Source of the DNA: Amorphophallus konjac
Taxonomy: Eukaryota; Streptophyta; Magnoliopsida; Alismatales; Araceae
Assembly: GCA_022559845.1 (NCBI GenBank)
Contig: CM040120.1
Span: 162,856,334 to 162,920,333, forward strand
Length of the DNA: 64,000 nucleotides
Direction: 5' to 3'
Below, piece by piece: positions 1 through 8,710 of the stretch; positions within the stretch are counted from its first letter, which is position 1, and every line of letters starts with the position of its first letter. The position numbers and the translations under genes are program-made. The notes under the pieces were generated by a model. It did not search any database. It was not told the origin of the DNA and worked only from the letters and a program-made list of their open reading frames with translations.

Positions 1-1655
1 AGTTACCTCCACACAGGAAGGGGCCTTCAGCCGGCCAAGCAGAAAGGGAAAATCGAGCTAGACATGATAAATGGTCGCCGTAGCCGGGTCTGCCCACTGT
101 CTGCGCTTCTGTACAGGCAGTCGGCTCTCTGGACGCTGCGGCCACTCCCGAATTTTTATGAAGACGAAACCTGTGGGAAAACCTTCATAACTGGACCGGG
201 AAAGTGCCTGAATTTTCTTGATTTCTTCTGGTACAGCTGCTGGTCGGGGTAGGGGCTTGATCAGGGTAGCAGCTCCTCGGTTCTGACGGTTGCAGGTTCC
301 AAGCAGCAAGATGCAGAGGGCGTCACAAACGCTCCCGAGCTTGAAATCCAGTGCCGTTGGCGCCGTTGGAACGGTAGGCGGGTCTACTTTGAAGCCGAAC
401 TGACGGGGATACCAAATGATATCGGAGTCGACTGGTGGCTTCTGATCAGTGACGGAGGGTCGGTGCAGACAGAGGGGAGGCAGATCCGCACGATCAGAGA
501 AGAAAATTGGTAACTCGTGGTTCCGGATGCTGATTGAAGCTCTGCTTGTCGGGGATGGTGGAGAGCTCGAAGTAGAACACTTTTACTGAAGAAAGCTCGA
601 TCTGATTCCTAACAGGTATGTCGCAGTAGAGCTTCAACTCCGGCTCAGGTGCTCTGCCAGGGAAGCTGCACACAGTCGGGGGAGAAATGGTCTCACGGCC
701 ATCTCGGAGCTCGGATCCAGACGAATCCACCACCGTTGCGAAGATGACTCGAAGACTCTTCCAACGGTACCTCCTGGGCCTTCAGATTCACTGGGATGTG
801 ATCAGGGTCGCCGCTGCAAGAAGGTGGTCTTCTGCAGATCGCCAGCTGCAACCTAGTAGTATCAAATGGTGTTGGAGTGGGGCAAGGAAGAATGGTGGAG
901 ATGAGAGAGAGGGGGGGTGCGACCCTAACCAAGGGGAGGGGTCATGGGGGTGCCCTAGGGCTGTGGAGGGAAGGGGGATTTGAATTCAAATGGCCTAGGG
1001 AAGTGGTGGGTTGTATGGGAGAGAGGGAAGGGTGCTTGGGGAAGTGGGTAGGGTAGTTGGGGGTTGGAGGGTGGCCTAGTGATTGGGGGATTCCACCTTG
1101 GGGTTGGGGGAGAGTTAAATGAGTGTATGGGGAAGGGGAGGGGTCTTAATGAGAGGTGAATGGGGAGGAGAGAGAAAATTTTGAATTTTGGGGTTGGGGA
1201 AGAGAGAGAGAGAGAGGGGGGACCCCTTAGAGAGAGAGAGAGAGAGAGAGAGAGATCTAGTGGGATTTGGAATTGGATTTCAATATTCATGCAATGGTTC
1301 ATTAGTTCAAAATGAGGGGAATGGGGTCCTATATATAGGCAACCCACATTTTTACAAAAGTCCCTGACATTTGACTCAATGACAAATAACTGAAGGGGTA
1401 GGGGCGCCCTTGGGCCAAGCCCAATGAATTGGGCCCAATAGCCTAACAAACCAACCTAATGACACAATACTTAGGACAATGACTCACTAACCTAGGTACA
1501 TGACTCAAATAAAGGGAAAATTACATGATATTGACTCAAAGAAAATGTGAAGATTACATGACTAGACTCAAAAATACATGACTAACATAATGGCGCTTGC
1601 CGACGAACAATCCGAGTCCGGAGAAAATGTGGAGGGGCAAGGGATGCCCTCATCA
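1..1655 (-). repeat. 3' LTR of E1, truncated by the window edge
   Basis: Nearly colinear and closely similar to 5120-6800, ending in the same CATCA. The main length difference is the GA tract (about 1222-1254 here, much longer in the other copy). A TATA-like CTATATATAGG lies at about 1329-1339. The many short ORFs in the segment are chance frames in GC- and purine-rich LTR DNA. Confidence 0.9.
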
Positions 1656-1675
1656 TACCCCCGTGGTGGGGAAAA
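1656..1675 (-). other. Putative polypurine tract region of E1
   Basis: Immediately inside the 3' LTR. On the minus strand the bases before TGATGAGGGC include a short G run (CACGGGGGTA). The position fits a plus-strand priming site, but the tract is short and not purely purine. Confidence 0.4.
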
Positions 1676-2061
1676 CTCGACCCCGTCGAGTATGGGTCCA
1701 CCAGGGAAGTAGTACATCGAACTTAGGCTCTAGGCGATCCACGATCTTCATACTCAACCCGCGACCATAGTCGGGGAACGGCGCTTCAGCTCGACAAAGT
1801 GGCTCGGTCATACCCTCATGCTGGCGATGGGATCTTGCTTACCTAGTATTGCCGCCGTGTGCTCACGTCGGGCTCTCAGGCTATTTGTGGTGGCACTCCG
1901 AGGGTGTCTTTCACAAAGGTAGGTGTAAGCTCGAGGCACTCACTAGGATCCACCGCGGTGCCCTTAGAGGGTGCCGGATCCGCCACATGGGAAGTGGGGT
2001 GAATCCCAAAACCCATTTGAAAGTCCAACCCATAAGCTGGGTTGCCAAAACCACTCAGATC
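1676..2061 (-). pseudogene. Decayed remnant of an integrase C-terminal region in E1
   Basis: No open frame survives. The plus-strand DNA at about 1855-1990 aligns with the end of the E2 pol gene at about 26795-26905: both carry a segment like TCACTAGGATCCACCGCGG, and surrounding words (GCTCACG..GGGCTCTC) recur in the same order. In E2 this stretch encodes the residues between the integrase core and the chromodomain-like end. I infer that E1 arose from a full element by losing pol and keeping this tail. Similarity is at the DNA level and patchy. Confidence 0.5.
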
Positions 2062-2565
2062 TTAGCAAGGTCCAAGTCCTCGTGCCCTCGGATTGGAGGT
2101 GACCCTAAAGTAGAGCCACTCCAAAGCCATCATCACCAAGTTGTCAACTTGGAACTCAAAGTGGTGCTTAGGAGTTTGTACTCGCTTCTTGTGAATCCCA
2201 CCGCTTGTTGCTTGATACTTGCTTGAATGCATATGGCATGCACTATGATGCGATGTGAGTTGACAATGTATGGTATGCAAAGGTGGTCCAGGACAACCAC
2301 ATATAGACCTATCATGCATTGATGTTATGAGGACGTTGAATGATTTGGGAGGACCGGGGTATCCATAGGTATGTATGGTGGTGACAAATGCTGGGGGACC
2401 CGGACATCCATGTATGCTCCTTTCATGCTTATGACTCATGATGAAAGAGGGTGGACCATTACATCCAAATATGGTCCACTTATGCTTCCTACTTGACATG
2501 TGGGTGATGTGGATGAATGTACCCAACAAACTAATCATGTCAAGCGGTGTGATGTGCCAAGACAT
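2062..2565 (-). pseudogene. Repetitive GCPGPP-motif C-terminal segment of the E1 gag fusion
   Basis: Open for about 167 codons and in the same frame as the fusion gene upstream (higher coordinates), separated from it by a stop at 2572-2574 and two codons. It contains four spaced copies of a G(C/Y)xGPP motif (FGCNGPP, HGCPGPP, YGYPGPP, CGCPGPP), each preceded by a His/Ile-rich stretch. The same motif ends the corresponding ORF of element C (TFGCPGPPSHM, about 50741-50800), so it is not a chance reading frame. It may be a former C-terminal extension now cut off by a nonsense mutation. No known domain is recognised. Confidence 0.45.
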
Positions 2566-2571
2566 ATGAAT

Positions 2572-4416
2572 TCATTTCCCAAAGATGACTTCCTCATGTG
2601 GGATGGTGGGGTGGCCTTTGAGCTTCCACTCAAAAGGGTCGAAGGGATCTAGGTAGGTGGATATGGGGTGGGGCACTTTCTTGATCTCTAGGCGGGTGTT
2701 GCCTAAGGTCATGATTCCTATGGTGTAACCTAGGTCATGGATGAGGTGGGCTTGGCCCAACATGGTGGGTGGGGGTAGGAAAGGGTGGGTGGTGGGTGAT
2801 GTGGGTGGGTCACGTGGGTACCCATACTCCCAAAGGAAGGGATCAAAGGGGTCATGGACTGGGTTTCCTAGAAGAAGAGACTCTATGCCCACATGGTCTT
2901 CACACGGTGGGTCCTCCTCCCTCAAGGTACCAAGGTCGTTAGTGGGCCAGTCGATCAAGGTACTTGGGATCTCAATGGAAGTGGAGTGGATCATGATGGG
3001 TTTTTCATCCATAGGGAGAATGAGAAGGAGGTCACTAGTGTAGCAACCAATGGTGAAGACCGAGGTGATAGAACTATCACATGGGTGGATTAGACTAAGG
3101 CTTTTTGGGTGGGCCTTTCCTAAGGTCAATAAGCAAGTCAACCCTAGTTGCCATTCTAAACCCTTGAGGAGATCATCCCAACCTTCTACCTCATAGTAGG
3201 ATTGGATTGTGGTGTGATAGGAGTGGAGGGGGGCAATTTGGGATGGGTATCCCAACGGTGAGGGAGGTGGGGGTGAGCTAGGAAGGGTGGGTCCTTGTTT
3301 GAGCCATTGGAGTATGACTTCATTCATGGTGAAGGTGTGTGGCTTTTGAGGATCCGGACTAGGAGAGGTGGGTGGAAGTGGAGGTTCTTGGATTTCCTCT
3401 AGGGTAGGTTTTTGTTCAGGACTAGCATCTATTTCCATGTGGATGGGTGTGTGGGTTTCAATTCCTAGTGTTAATGGGTTGGGTAGGTCTAATGCGGGAG
3501 AATTGGTGATAGCTGGAGCATGGTGCACTTGGGGTGGTGGGCAAGGGTGGACTTGGATTTGGATAGGATGGGGAAGTAGAGGAGGCCTAGGTTGGGGAAA
3601 GATTGGTGTAGGAAGCGGGAGGTGGGTTGGGTGAGGGGTTTTGGGTTGGGGGGTGATGGCCATTATGGGCCTAGGTGGAGAGGTGGTCATGGGGTCCACT
3701 TGGGTTTGAGTGGTGATAGTTGGATGAGTGGTGGTCCTTATGGAGGGAATCGGGCTGGTTAAGGGTCTCTTGCCATTGGGATCGTTTGGGGTGGAGGTGG
3801 GGGTTAAAGGGGCTTGACCAGTGTGGGTTAGGGGAGGCGGTTTTGGTTGGGGTGGGGTTGAGGGAGTGGGAGTGCTCCTTGGGCTTTGGTAACCCGGGTA
3901 GGAAGGGGACATATATTTTGCCCTAAGTTGCTTCTTCATGTCCTTCCAAGTGGTGATGGGAGTTTCCCTTCTAAGTACCTTTAGCCCGACAATTTGCATC
4001 CAATAAGTTTCTGCCTGTTTGGTAAGTTACATTTTGGCAACCCATGCCTTTTCATCCTAGGACATAGGATACCAAGTGAAGTATTGGTCCATTGTAGCTT
4101 CCCAATCTAAATATTCTCTAGGAGAGGTTCCATCAAAGGTGGGAAGCGGGAAAGGGACCATCCTATCATCCGTCCTTGGGGCGGGCCAATTTTCTCCAAG
4201 TTAGTTGAGTCGGCCCGATATGTTATCAAGCCGCTCATTGGCATAGGTCAAGGCTTTCATGAAGTAGTTGACATGGCAAGGGAAGTTATGGGTGTTAGTG
4301 GTAGGAATCTCTTGGTGGCTTAGACTTATGGAGTGGGCCGATTGGTAAGGTTGATATGAGGTGGCCATACTAGGGGATAAGAGTGATGCACTTGAAGACT
4401 CTAAATGCATAGACAT
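2572..4416 (-). pseudogene. gag N-terminal part fused to a proline-rich linker and an unrecognised domain (E1)
   Basis: One frame runs from the ATG at 4416 to 2572, interrupted by stops at 4201-4203 and two near 4060 and 4025. About residues 70-150 carry the Ty3 gag capsid signature: FDGTSPREYLDWEATMDQYF, then WYPMS, YW, and W(K)DMKKQLRAKY. The capsid domain stops there; the second half seen in E2 gag and the CCHC knuckle are missing. A proline-rich linker of about 150 residues follows (about 3890-3450), then WLKQG (about 3300), DLLKGL (about 3165), a segment around SITSVFTIG (3102-3046), and two DPFDPF motifs (about 2853 and 2649). Element C encodes the same order. The function of the new domain is unknown. 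The long stretch free of stops and frameshifts (1428 bp) suggests it was coding recently. Confidence 0.75.
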
Positions 4417-4454
4417 GCCCTAGGACCAACTTGATAGAGACAAGTTGTGAACTT

Positions 4455-4467
4455 GGCTCTGATACCA
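4455..4467 (-). other. Primer-binding site of E1 (tRNA-iMet type)
   Basis: The minus strand reads TGGTATCAGAGCC, complementary to the 3' end of plant initiator tRNA-Met, 2 bp from the TGATG of the 5' LTR. It fixes the element's orientation. Degenerate copies of the junction recur inside the LTR start (see findings). Confidence 0.85.
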
Positions 4468-6344
4468 CTTGATGTAAAACCGACCTAAGACCTATGATGA
4501 TGTGATGAAGATGTTTTGATACACTTGATGTGAGACCAACTAGGATGCTATGATGATGATACCAATTGATGTGAGACCGACCTTGGACCTAAGTATGCAA
4601 GCATTCGGGTTAGGCAGCGGACTCACACTAGCGACTCACTCGCTTGGCGCACATTAGTGCCCGAAGGTGACTCGGTGATGATGGAGAGGGTCCGAGGCTT
4701 GACCTTGGTTCTCGAAGGGTCGGCTAGCTTATTGCAGACCCCAAATGGGCCAAGGGAAGCCCAAATCACGGGCGGCCAACACACCAAGGGTGTGGGTTGA
4801 GTGGAAGCTCTCACAACTCGCCTGCGGTGGTCACTCAATTTGGTGGCAATTTAAAATCGGACACTCTCTCACCGTCGACGGAGTAACTATAGCAATACTA
4901 AGCTAAGCAAGTCCATTACAGCAATGAGAGATGTTCAGGAGCTCACCTAGCCGGCGTGAAGACGCCGACTCCGGCCGGAGACGGGGGCAAGCGGGGAGGC
5001 GAGGGTATGCACCCGCACGCCGCGTCGGTGTCGCTTCAACCTGAAATTGAAAAGAGTACAGCACTACGCCCCATGCAAGGGGGGGATCTCAGGGTGGGGG
5101 TTAATGTATTACAACCAAAAGTTACCTCCACACAGGGAGGGGCCTTCAGCCGACCAAGCAGAAAGGGAAAATCGAGCTAGACATGATAAATGGTCGCCGT
5201 AGTCGGTCTGCCCACTGTCTACGCTTCTGGACAGGCAGTCGGCTCTCTGGATGCTGCGGCCACTCCCGAATATTTCTGAAGACGAAATCTGTGGGAAAAC
5301 CTTCGTAACTGGACCGGGAAGGTGCCTGAATTTTCTTGATTTCTCCTGGTATAGCTGCTGGTCAGGGTAGGGGCTTGATCAGGGTAGCAGCTCCTCGGTT
5401 CTGACGGTTGCAGGTTCCAAGCAGCAAGATGCAGAGGGCGTCACGAACGCTCCCGAGCTCGGAATCTAGTGCCGTTGTCGCCATTGCAACCGTAGGCGGG
5501 TCTACTTTGAAGTCGAACTGACGGGGATACCCAATGATATTGGAGTGGACTGGTGGCTTCTGATCAGTGACAGAGGGTCGGTGCAGACAGAGGGGAGGCA
5601 GATCCGCACGATCAGGGAAGAAAATTGGTAACTCCTGGTTCCAGATGCTGATTGAAGCTCTGCTTGTTGGGGATGGTGGAGGGCTCGAAGTAGAACACTT
5701 TTACTGAAGAAAGCTCGATCTGATTCCTAACAGGTATGTCGCAGTAGAGCTTCAACTCCGGCTCAGGTGCTCTGCCAGGGAAGCTGCACACAGTCGGGGG
5801 AGAAATGGTCTCACGGCCAGCTCGGAGCTCGGATCCAGACGAAACCACCACCGTTGCGAAGATGACTCGAAGACGCTTCCAACGGTACCTCTTGTGCCTT
5901 CAGATTCACTGGGATGTGATCAGGGTCGCCGCTGCAAGCAGGTGGTCTTCTGCAGATCGCCAGCTGCAACCTAGTAGTATCAAATGGTGTTGGAGTGGGG
6001 CAAGGAAGAATGGTGGAGATGAGAGAGAGAGGGGGGTGGGACCCTAACCAAGGGGAGGGGTCTTGGGGGTGCCCTAGGGCTGTGGAGGGAAGGGGCATTT
6101 GAATTCAAATGGCCTAGAGAAAGTGGTAAGTTGTATGGGGGAGAGGGAAGGGTGCTTGGGGAAGTGGGTAGGGTAGTTGGGGGTTGGAGGGTGGCCTAGT
6201 GATTGGGGGATTCCACCTTGGGGTTGGGGGGGAGTTAAATGAGTGTATGGGGAAGGGGAGGGGTCTTAATGAGAGGTGAATGGGGAGGAGAGAGAAAATT
6301 TCGAATTTTGGGGTTGAGGAAGAGAGAGAGAGGGGGGGACCCCT

Positions 6345-6401
<57 letters not shown>
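6345..6401. repeat. GA dinucleotide microsatellite in the E1 5' LTR
   Basis: About 28 uninterrupted GA units, against about 17 at 1222-1254 in the sister LTR. The two LTRs were identical at insertion, so this is somatic or germline length change since then. The E2 LTRs carry shorter, interrupted GA tracts at the same relative place (26096-26127 and 33579-33610). Confidence 0.95.
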
Positions 6402-6403
<2 letters not shown>

Positions 6404-6473
6404 AGTGGGATTTGGAATTGGATTTCAATATTCATGCAATGGTTCATTAGTTCAAAATGAGGGGAATGGGGTC

Positions 6474-6483
6474 CTATATATAG
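6474..6483 (-). promoter_or_regulatory. TATA box in the E1 5' LTR
   Basis: CCTATATATAGG is conserved in both E1 LTRs and in both E2 LTRs (about 26260-26270 and 33743-33752). Transcription on the minus strand would pass through the GA/CT tract and reach the PBS at 4455. The motif is nearly palindromic, so its strand is inferred from the element orientation. Confidence 0.6.
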
Positions 6484-6800
6484 GCAACCCACATTTTTAC
6501 AAAAGTCCCTGACATTTGACTCAATGACAAATAACTGAAGGGGTAGGGGCACCCTTGGGCCAAGCCTAATGAATTGGGCCCAATAGCCTAACAAACCAAC
6601 CTAATGACACAATACTTAGGACAATGACTCACTAACCTAGGTACATGACACAAATAAAGGGAAAATTACATGATATTGACTCAAAGAAAATGTGAAGATT
6701 ACATGACTAGACTCAAAAATACATGACTAACATAATGGTGCTTGCCGACGAACAATCCGAGTCCGGAGAAAATGTGGAGGGGCAAGGGATGCCCTCATCA

Positions 6801-7631
6801 GTAATGAAAAAAAACAAGATCATGATTTAATCGAGGAGTAGCTTGGCTTTCATGCATGCTATGCCTTTAACTATGTCTTGTGATTAAGTTATTGAGATGA
6901 CCTACCTTTACGTGTGTGTCAATGAACAGACAGAAGAGGAAGACGACGATGAACAGAAGAAGCCACGTGCTTCTTCTCAGTTTCGGGCAACGGAAGCAGC
7001 AACAGCCGCAGCAGTGGGGAGACAAAGGAAGAAGGGGAAGTAGATGCTCCTTCTTCACGCACGGGATGCAGGCAGCAGGAGGAAAAAGAAGGAAAAAAGC
7101 ACGCTCCTTCTTCAAGCAACCGATCACGAATAGGAAAAAGAGGACGTCGATGCAGCAGCAACAGCACCCCTTCGAACGCACGACAGTAGTAACCCTTATG
7201 CATTCGATCAGGCTTGTATTTATAGGGAAAGAGTCCTGCGTGAGCTAGGGAGTCCGAGTGGGTTTGAAATTTCCTAAGTATGATCCTAATGGATCTCAAA
7301 CTTCCCGCGTTCGAGCTGTTTCCATGTTAATCCTATAAACCCTAAAGCCCTCATGCAAGTATCGAAGATGATAAGGGCTTTGTGTAAACAAAAGGCCCTA
7401 TATATAATTATATTTATACATATGTCCTTAAGGCCCTTTTTACTAACCATAAGGCCCATTAGCTATTGGGTTATTAAACGTGGGGTCTTTTCCTACGTTA
7501 TTGGCTAAGGCCTTTTAAGGTTTATTATGTGCTAAAAGGGTTTGTAACTATTGGGTGTTTATTGGTTTAGATTTTATTTAAATCCATTTTATGCACTTTT
7601 ATCTATTAAATATTTTATTCGGGGTGTTACA
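6801..7631 (-). repeat. 3' LTR of the Tekay-like chromovirus (portion right of E1)
   Basis: The minus strand starts TGTAACACCCCG at 7631, directly after a purine tract. The rest of the LTR lies beyond E1, left of the window. A TATA-like TATTTATAGGG (about 7217-7227) reads on the plus strand as written, so I do not assign it as this element's promoter. The Arg/Lys-rich ORF-like stretches at about 6916-7250 look like low-complexity LTR sequence rather than genes. Confidence 0.7.
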
Positions 7632-7645
7632 CCCTCCCCCACTTG
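7632..7645 (-). other. Polypurine tract of the Tekay-like chromovirus
   Basis: The minus strand reads AAGTGGGGGAGGG immediately before TGTAACACCCC. This is the classic plus-strand primer next to a 3' LTR and gives the orientation. Confidence 0.8.
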
Positions 7646-7705
7646 AAAGAACTTGGTCCCCAAATTCAATTGCATGTAAATATGGAGGGTGCATATTACT
7701 TACAA

Positions 7706-7983
7706 TTAGAATAACTCGGGGAATCTCCTTCGCATTGACTCTTCGGTTTCCTATGTGGCCTCTTGTTCTAGTTTTTTGTTCCATTGAACCTTCACCATGG
7801 GAATAGTCTTGTTCCTTAGCACACGAACCTCTCGGTCCAATATCCTTAGTGGCTTTTGTTCGTATGTTAGATCCTTTTGTAAGACCAGGTTGTCATGTTC
7901 TATTACATGGAACAGATCATGAACATATTTCTTGAGCATAGAAACAAGAAATACATTGTGAACTTCAAACAGTTGAGGTGGCA
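7706..7983 (-). pseudogene. Integrase C-terminus and chromodomain of the Tekay-like element
   Basis: The frame begins at the Cassandra insertion and contains VHNVF.VSMLKKY, LTYE and then a chromodomain-like segment (ILDREVRVLRNKTIPMVKVQW). Chromodomains of this group help target integration to heterochromatin. The conserved EATWE tryptophan codon is TAG here (7751-7753), a TGG-to-TAG change; beyond it the frame continues to RFPELF and a stop at 7706, the usual chromovirus ending. The other half of the gene continues at 8711, on the far side of Cassandra. Confidence 0.8.
7979..7983. repeat. Target-site duplication TGGCA of Cassandra (left copy)
   Basis: TGGCA immediately precedes TGTAACACCC at 7984 and recurs at 8706-8710 immediately after the right LTR. 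It proves the insertion boundaries. Confidence 0.95.
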
Positions 7984-8227
7984 TGTAACACCCTCAAATA
8001 TAGCTAAGTTGTACTCTATATCATCGAGACGCCTTTTGAAGTATCGGCTCAGTTCTTGAAAAGAACTTCAAAGTTAAGCGTGTTTAATGGGGAGTAGTAC
8101 TGGGATGGGTGACCTGCCCGAGAAGTCCCCTATTCTGGTGCCGATCACTGTTAGAAAGGGACAAAACTGTGAGGTCGGTAAGTCAAAGCGGACAATACCT
8201 CGACGGTATAGAGTACGGGGCGTGACA
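7984..8227 (+). repeat. Cassandra 5' LTR
   Basis: 244 bp from TGTAACACCC to GCGTGACA. It includes a 5S-like segment at about 8068-8130. The primer-binding site follows at 8231. Confidence 0.92.
8068..8130 (+). promoter_or_regulatory. 5S rRNA-derived Pol III promoter segment in the Cassandra 5' LTR
   Basis: It contains AAGTTAAGCGTG (box A region), GGGGAGTAGTACTGGGATGG (intermediate element and start of box C) and GGTGACC, in the order and spacing of plant 5S rRNA. The 5' third of 5S rRNA is not recognisable, so this is not a functional 5S gene. It could recruit TFIIIA/Pol III, as proposed for Cassandra. Confidence 0.85.
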
Positions 8228-8230
8228 GAA

Positions 8231-8242
8231 TGGTATCAGACC
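8231..8242 (+). other. Primer-binding site of Cassandra
   Basis: TGGTATCAGACC, one mismatch to the tRNA-iMet-type TGGTATCAGAGC, 3 bp after the 5' LTR. Confidence 0.85.
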
Positions 8243-8461
8243 TATACCCCAGCCGGAAGTGTAGGAACTAAGTGTCATGCATAATAAAGTGCTACGCTAT
8301 GGGAGCCACCTCTTGAACCCGCAATGGGATAAAGTGCTATATTGTGGGAGGCACCTCTTGAGCCTATAGGGGCCACCTCTAGAGTCCTACCTGCCTGGGG
8401 ATTTGATTGCGTGCTATATGTGCCCAGCGATGAGGACGTCGCCTATATAAGAGGGGTAGAT

Positions 8462-8705
8462 TGTAACACCCTCAAATATAGCTAAGTTGTACTTTATATC
8501 ACCGAGACGCCTTTTGAAGTATCAGCTTAGTTTTTGAAAAGAAGTTTGAAGTTAAGCGTGCTTAATGGGGAGTAGTATTGGGATGGGTGACCTACCTAGG
8601 AAGTCCCCCATTCAGGTGCCGATCACTGTTATAAAGGGACAAAACCGTGAGGTTGGTAAGCCAAAGCGGACAATACCTCAACGGTATAGAGTACGGGGCA
8701 TGATA
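8462..8705 (+). repeat. Cassandra 3' LTR with a second 5S-like segment
   Basis: Same length as the 5' LTR. Its 5S-like part (about 8549-8608) keeps AAGTTAAGCGTGCTTAATGG, here closer to genomic 5S (GCTT) than the 5' copy (GTTT), and GGGATGGGTGACC. TSD TGGCA follows at 8706-8710. Confidence 0.92.
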
Positions 8706-8710
8706 TGGCA

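Larger units (their letters stand above)
1..6800 (-). mobile_element. Non-autonomous Ty3-type LTR retrotransposon E1 (5' end of window truncated)
   Basis: Two long direct repeats (1-1655 and 4470-6800) flank a 2.8-kb interior. Position 1 corresponds to about 5120 in the right copy, so about 650 bp of the left LTR lie outside the window. The right LTR runs TGATG...CATCA on the plus strand. A primer-binding site (TGGTATCAGAGCC on the minus strand) beside the right LTR makes that the 5' LTR and sets the orientation to minus. The interior encodes a gag fusion and a remnant of the integrase tail, with no protease, RT or RNase H. The candidate TSD after the element is GTAAT (6801-6805); its partner is off-window. 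The element interrupts an LTR of a chromovirus. Its size and gag-only content resemble TR-GAG/LARD-type elements. Confidence 0.88.
4470..6800 (-). repeat. 5' LTR of E1 (2331 bp)
   Basis: It runs from TGATG (4470) to CATCA (6800), a perfect 5-bp terminal inverted repeat. The right part duplicates 1-1655. The U3 promoter on the minus strand includes CCTATATATAGG at about 6474-6483, followed by a CT-rich leader (the GA tract on the plus strand). Segments around the TATA box and the end are shared with the E2 LTRs (GGGGTCCTATATATAGGC and the following GCAACCCACATTTT). Two later TGATGTGAGACC copies at 4526 and 4567 make the exact left end slightly uncertain. Confidence 0.85.
7984..8705 (+). mobile_element. 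Cassandra TRIM retrotransposon, complete (722 bp)
   Basis: Two 244-bp LTRs (7984-8227, 8462-8705) start TGTAACACCC and end TGACA/TGATA, with a 234-bp non-coding interior and a perfect TGGCA target-site duplication. Each LTR contains a 5S rRNA-like stretch, the hallmark of Cassandra elements. There is no coding capacity; such elements are mobilised by proteins from other elements. It is inserted in the pol pseudogene of the Tekay-like chromovirus. The LTRs differ at a moderate number of positions, so the insertion is not very recent. Confidence 0.95.

Noticed and set aside
955..1449. Long Pro/Leu/Ser-rich minus-strand ORF, repeated at 6235-6594
   Set aside because: Reading of the CT side of the LTR leader and GA tract; it changes length with the microsatellite.
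6916..7299. Overlapping ORFs with Arg/Gln or Cys/Leu-rich products
   Set aside because: Inside a chromovirus LTR, low-complexity composition, no domain.
8068..8608. Two 5S rRNA genes
   Set aside because: Only the internal promoter part is kept and both copies lie in LTRs with TSDs; this is Cassandra.
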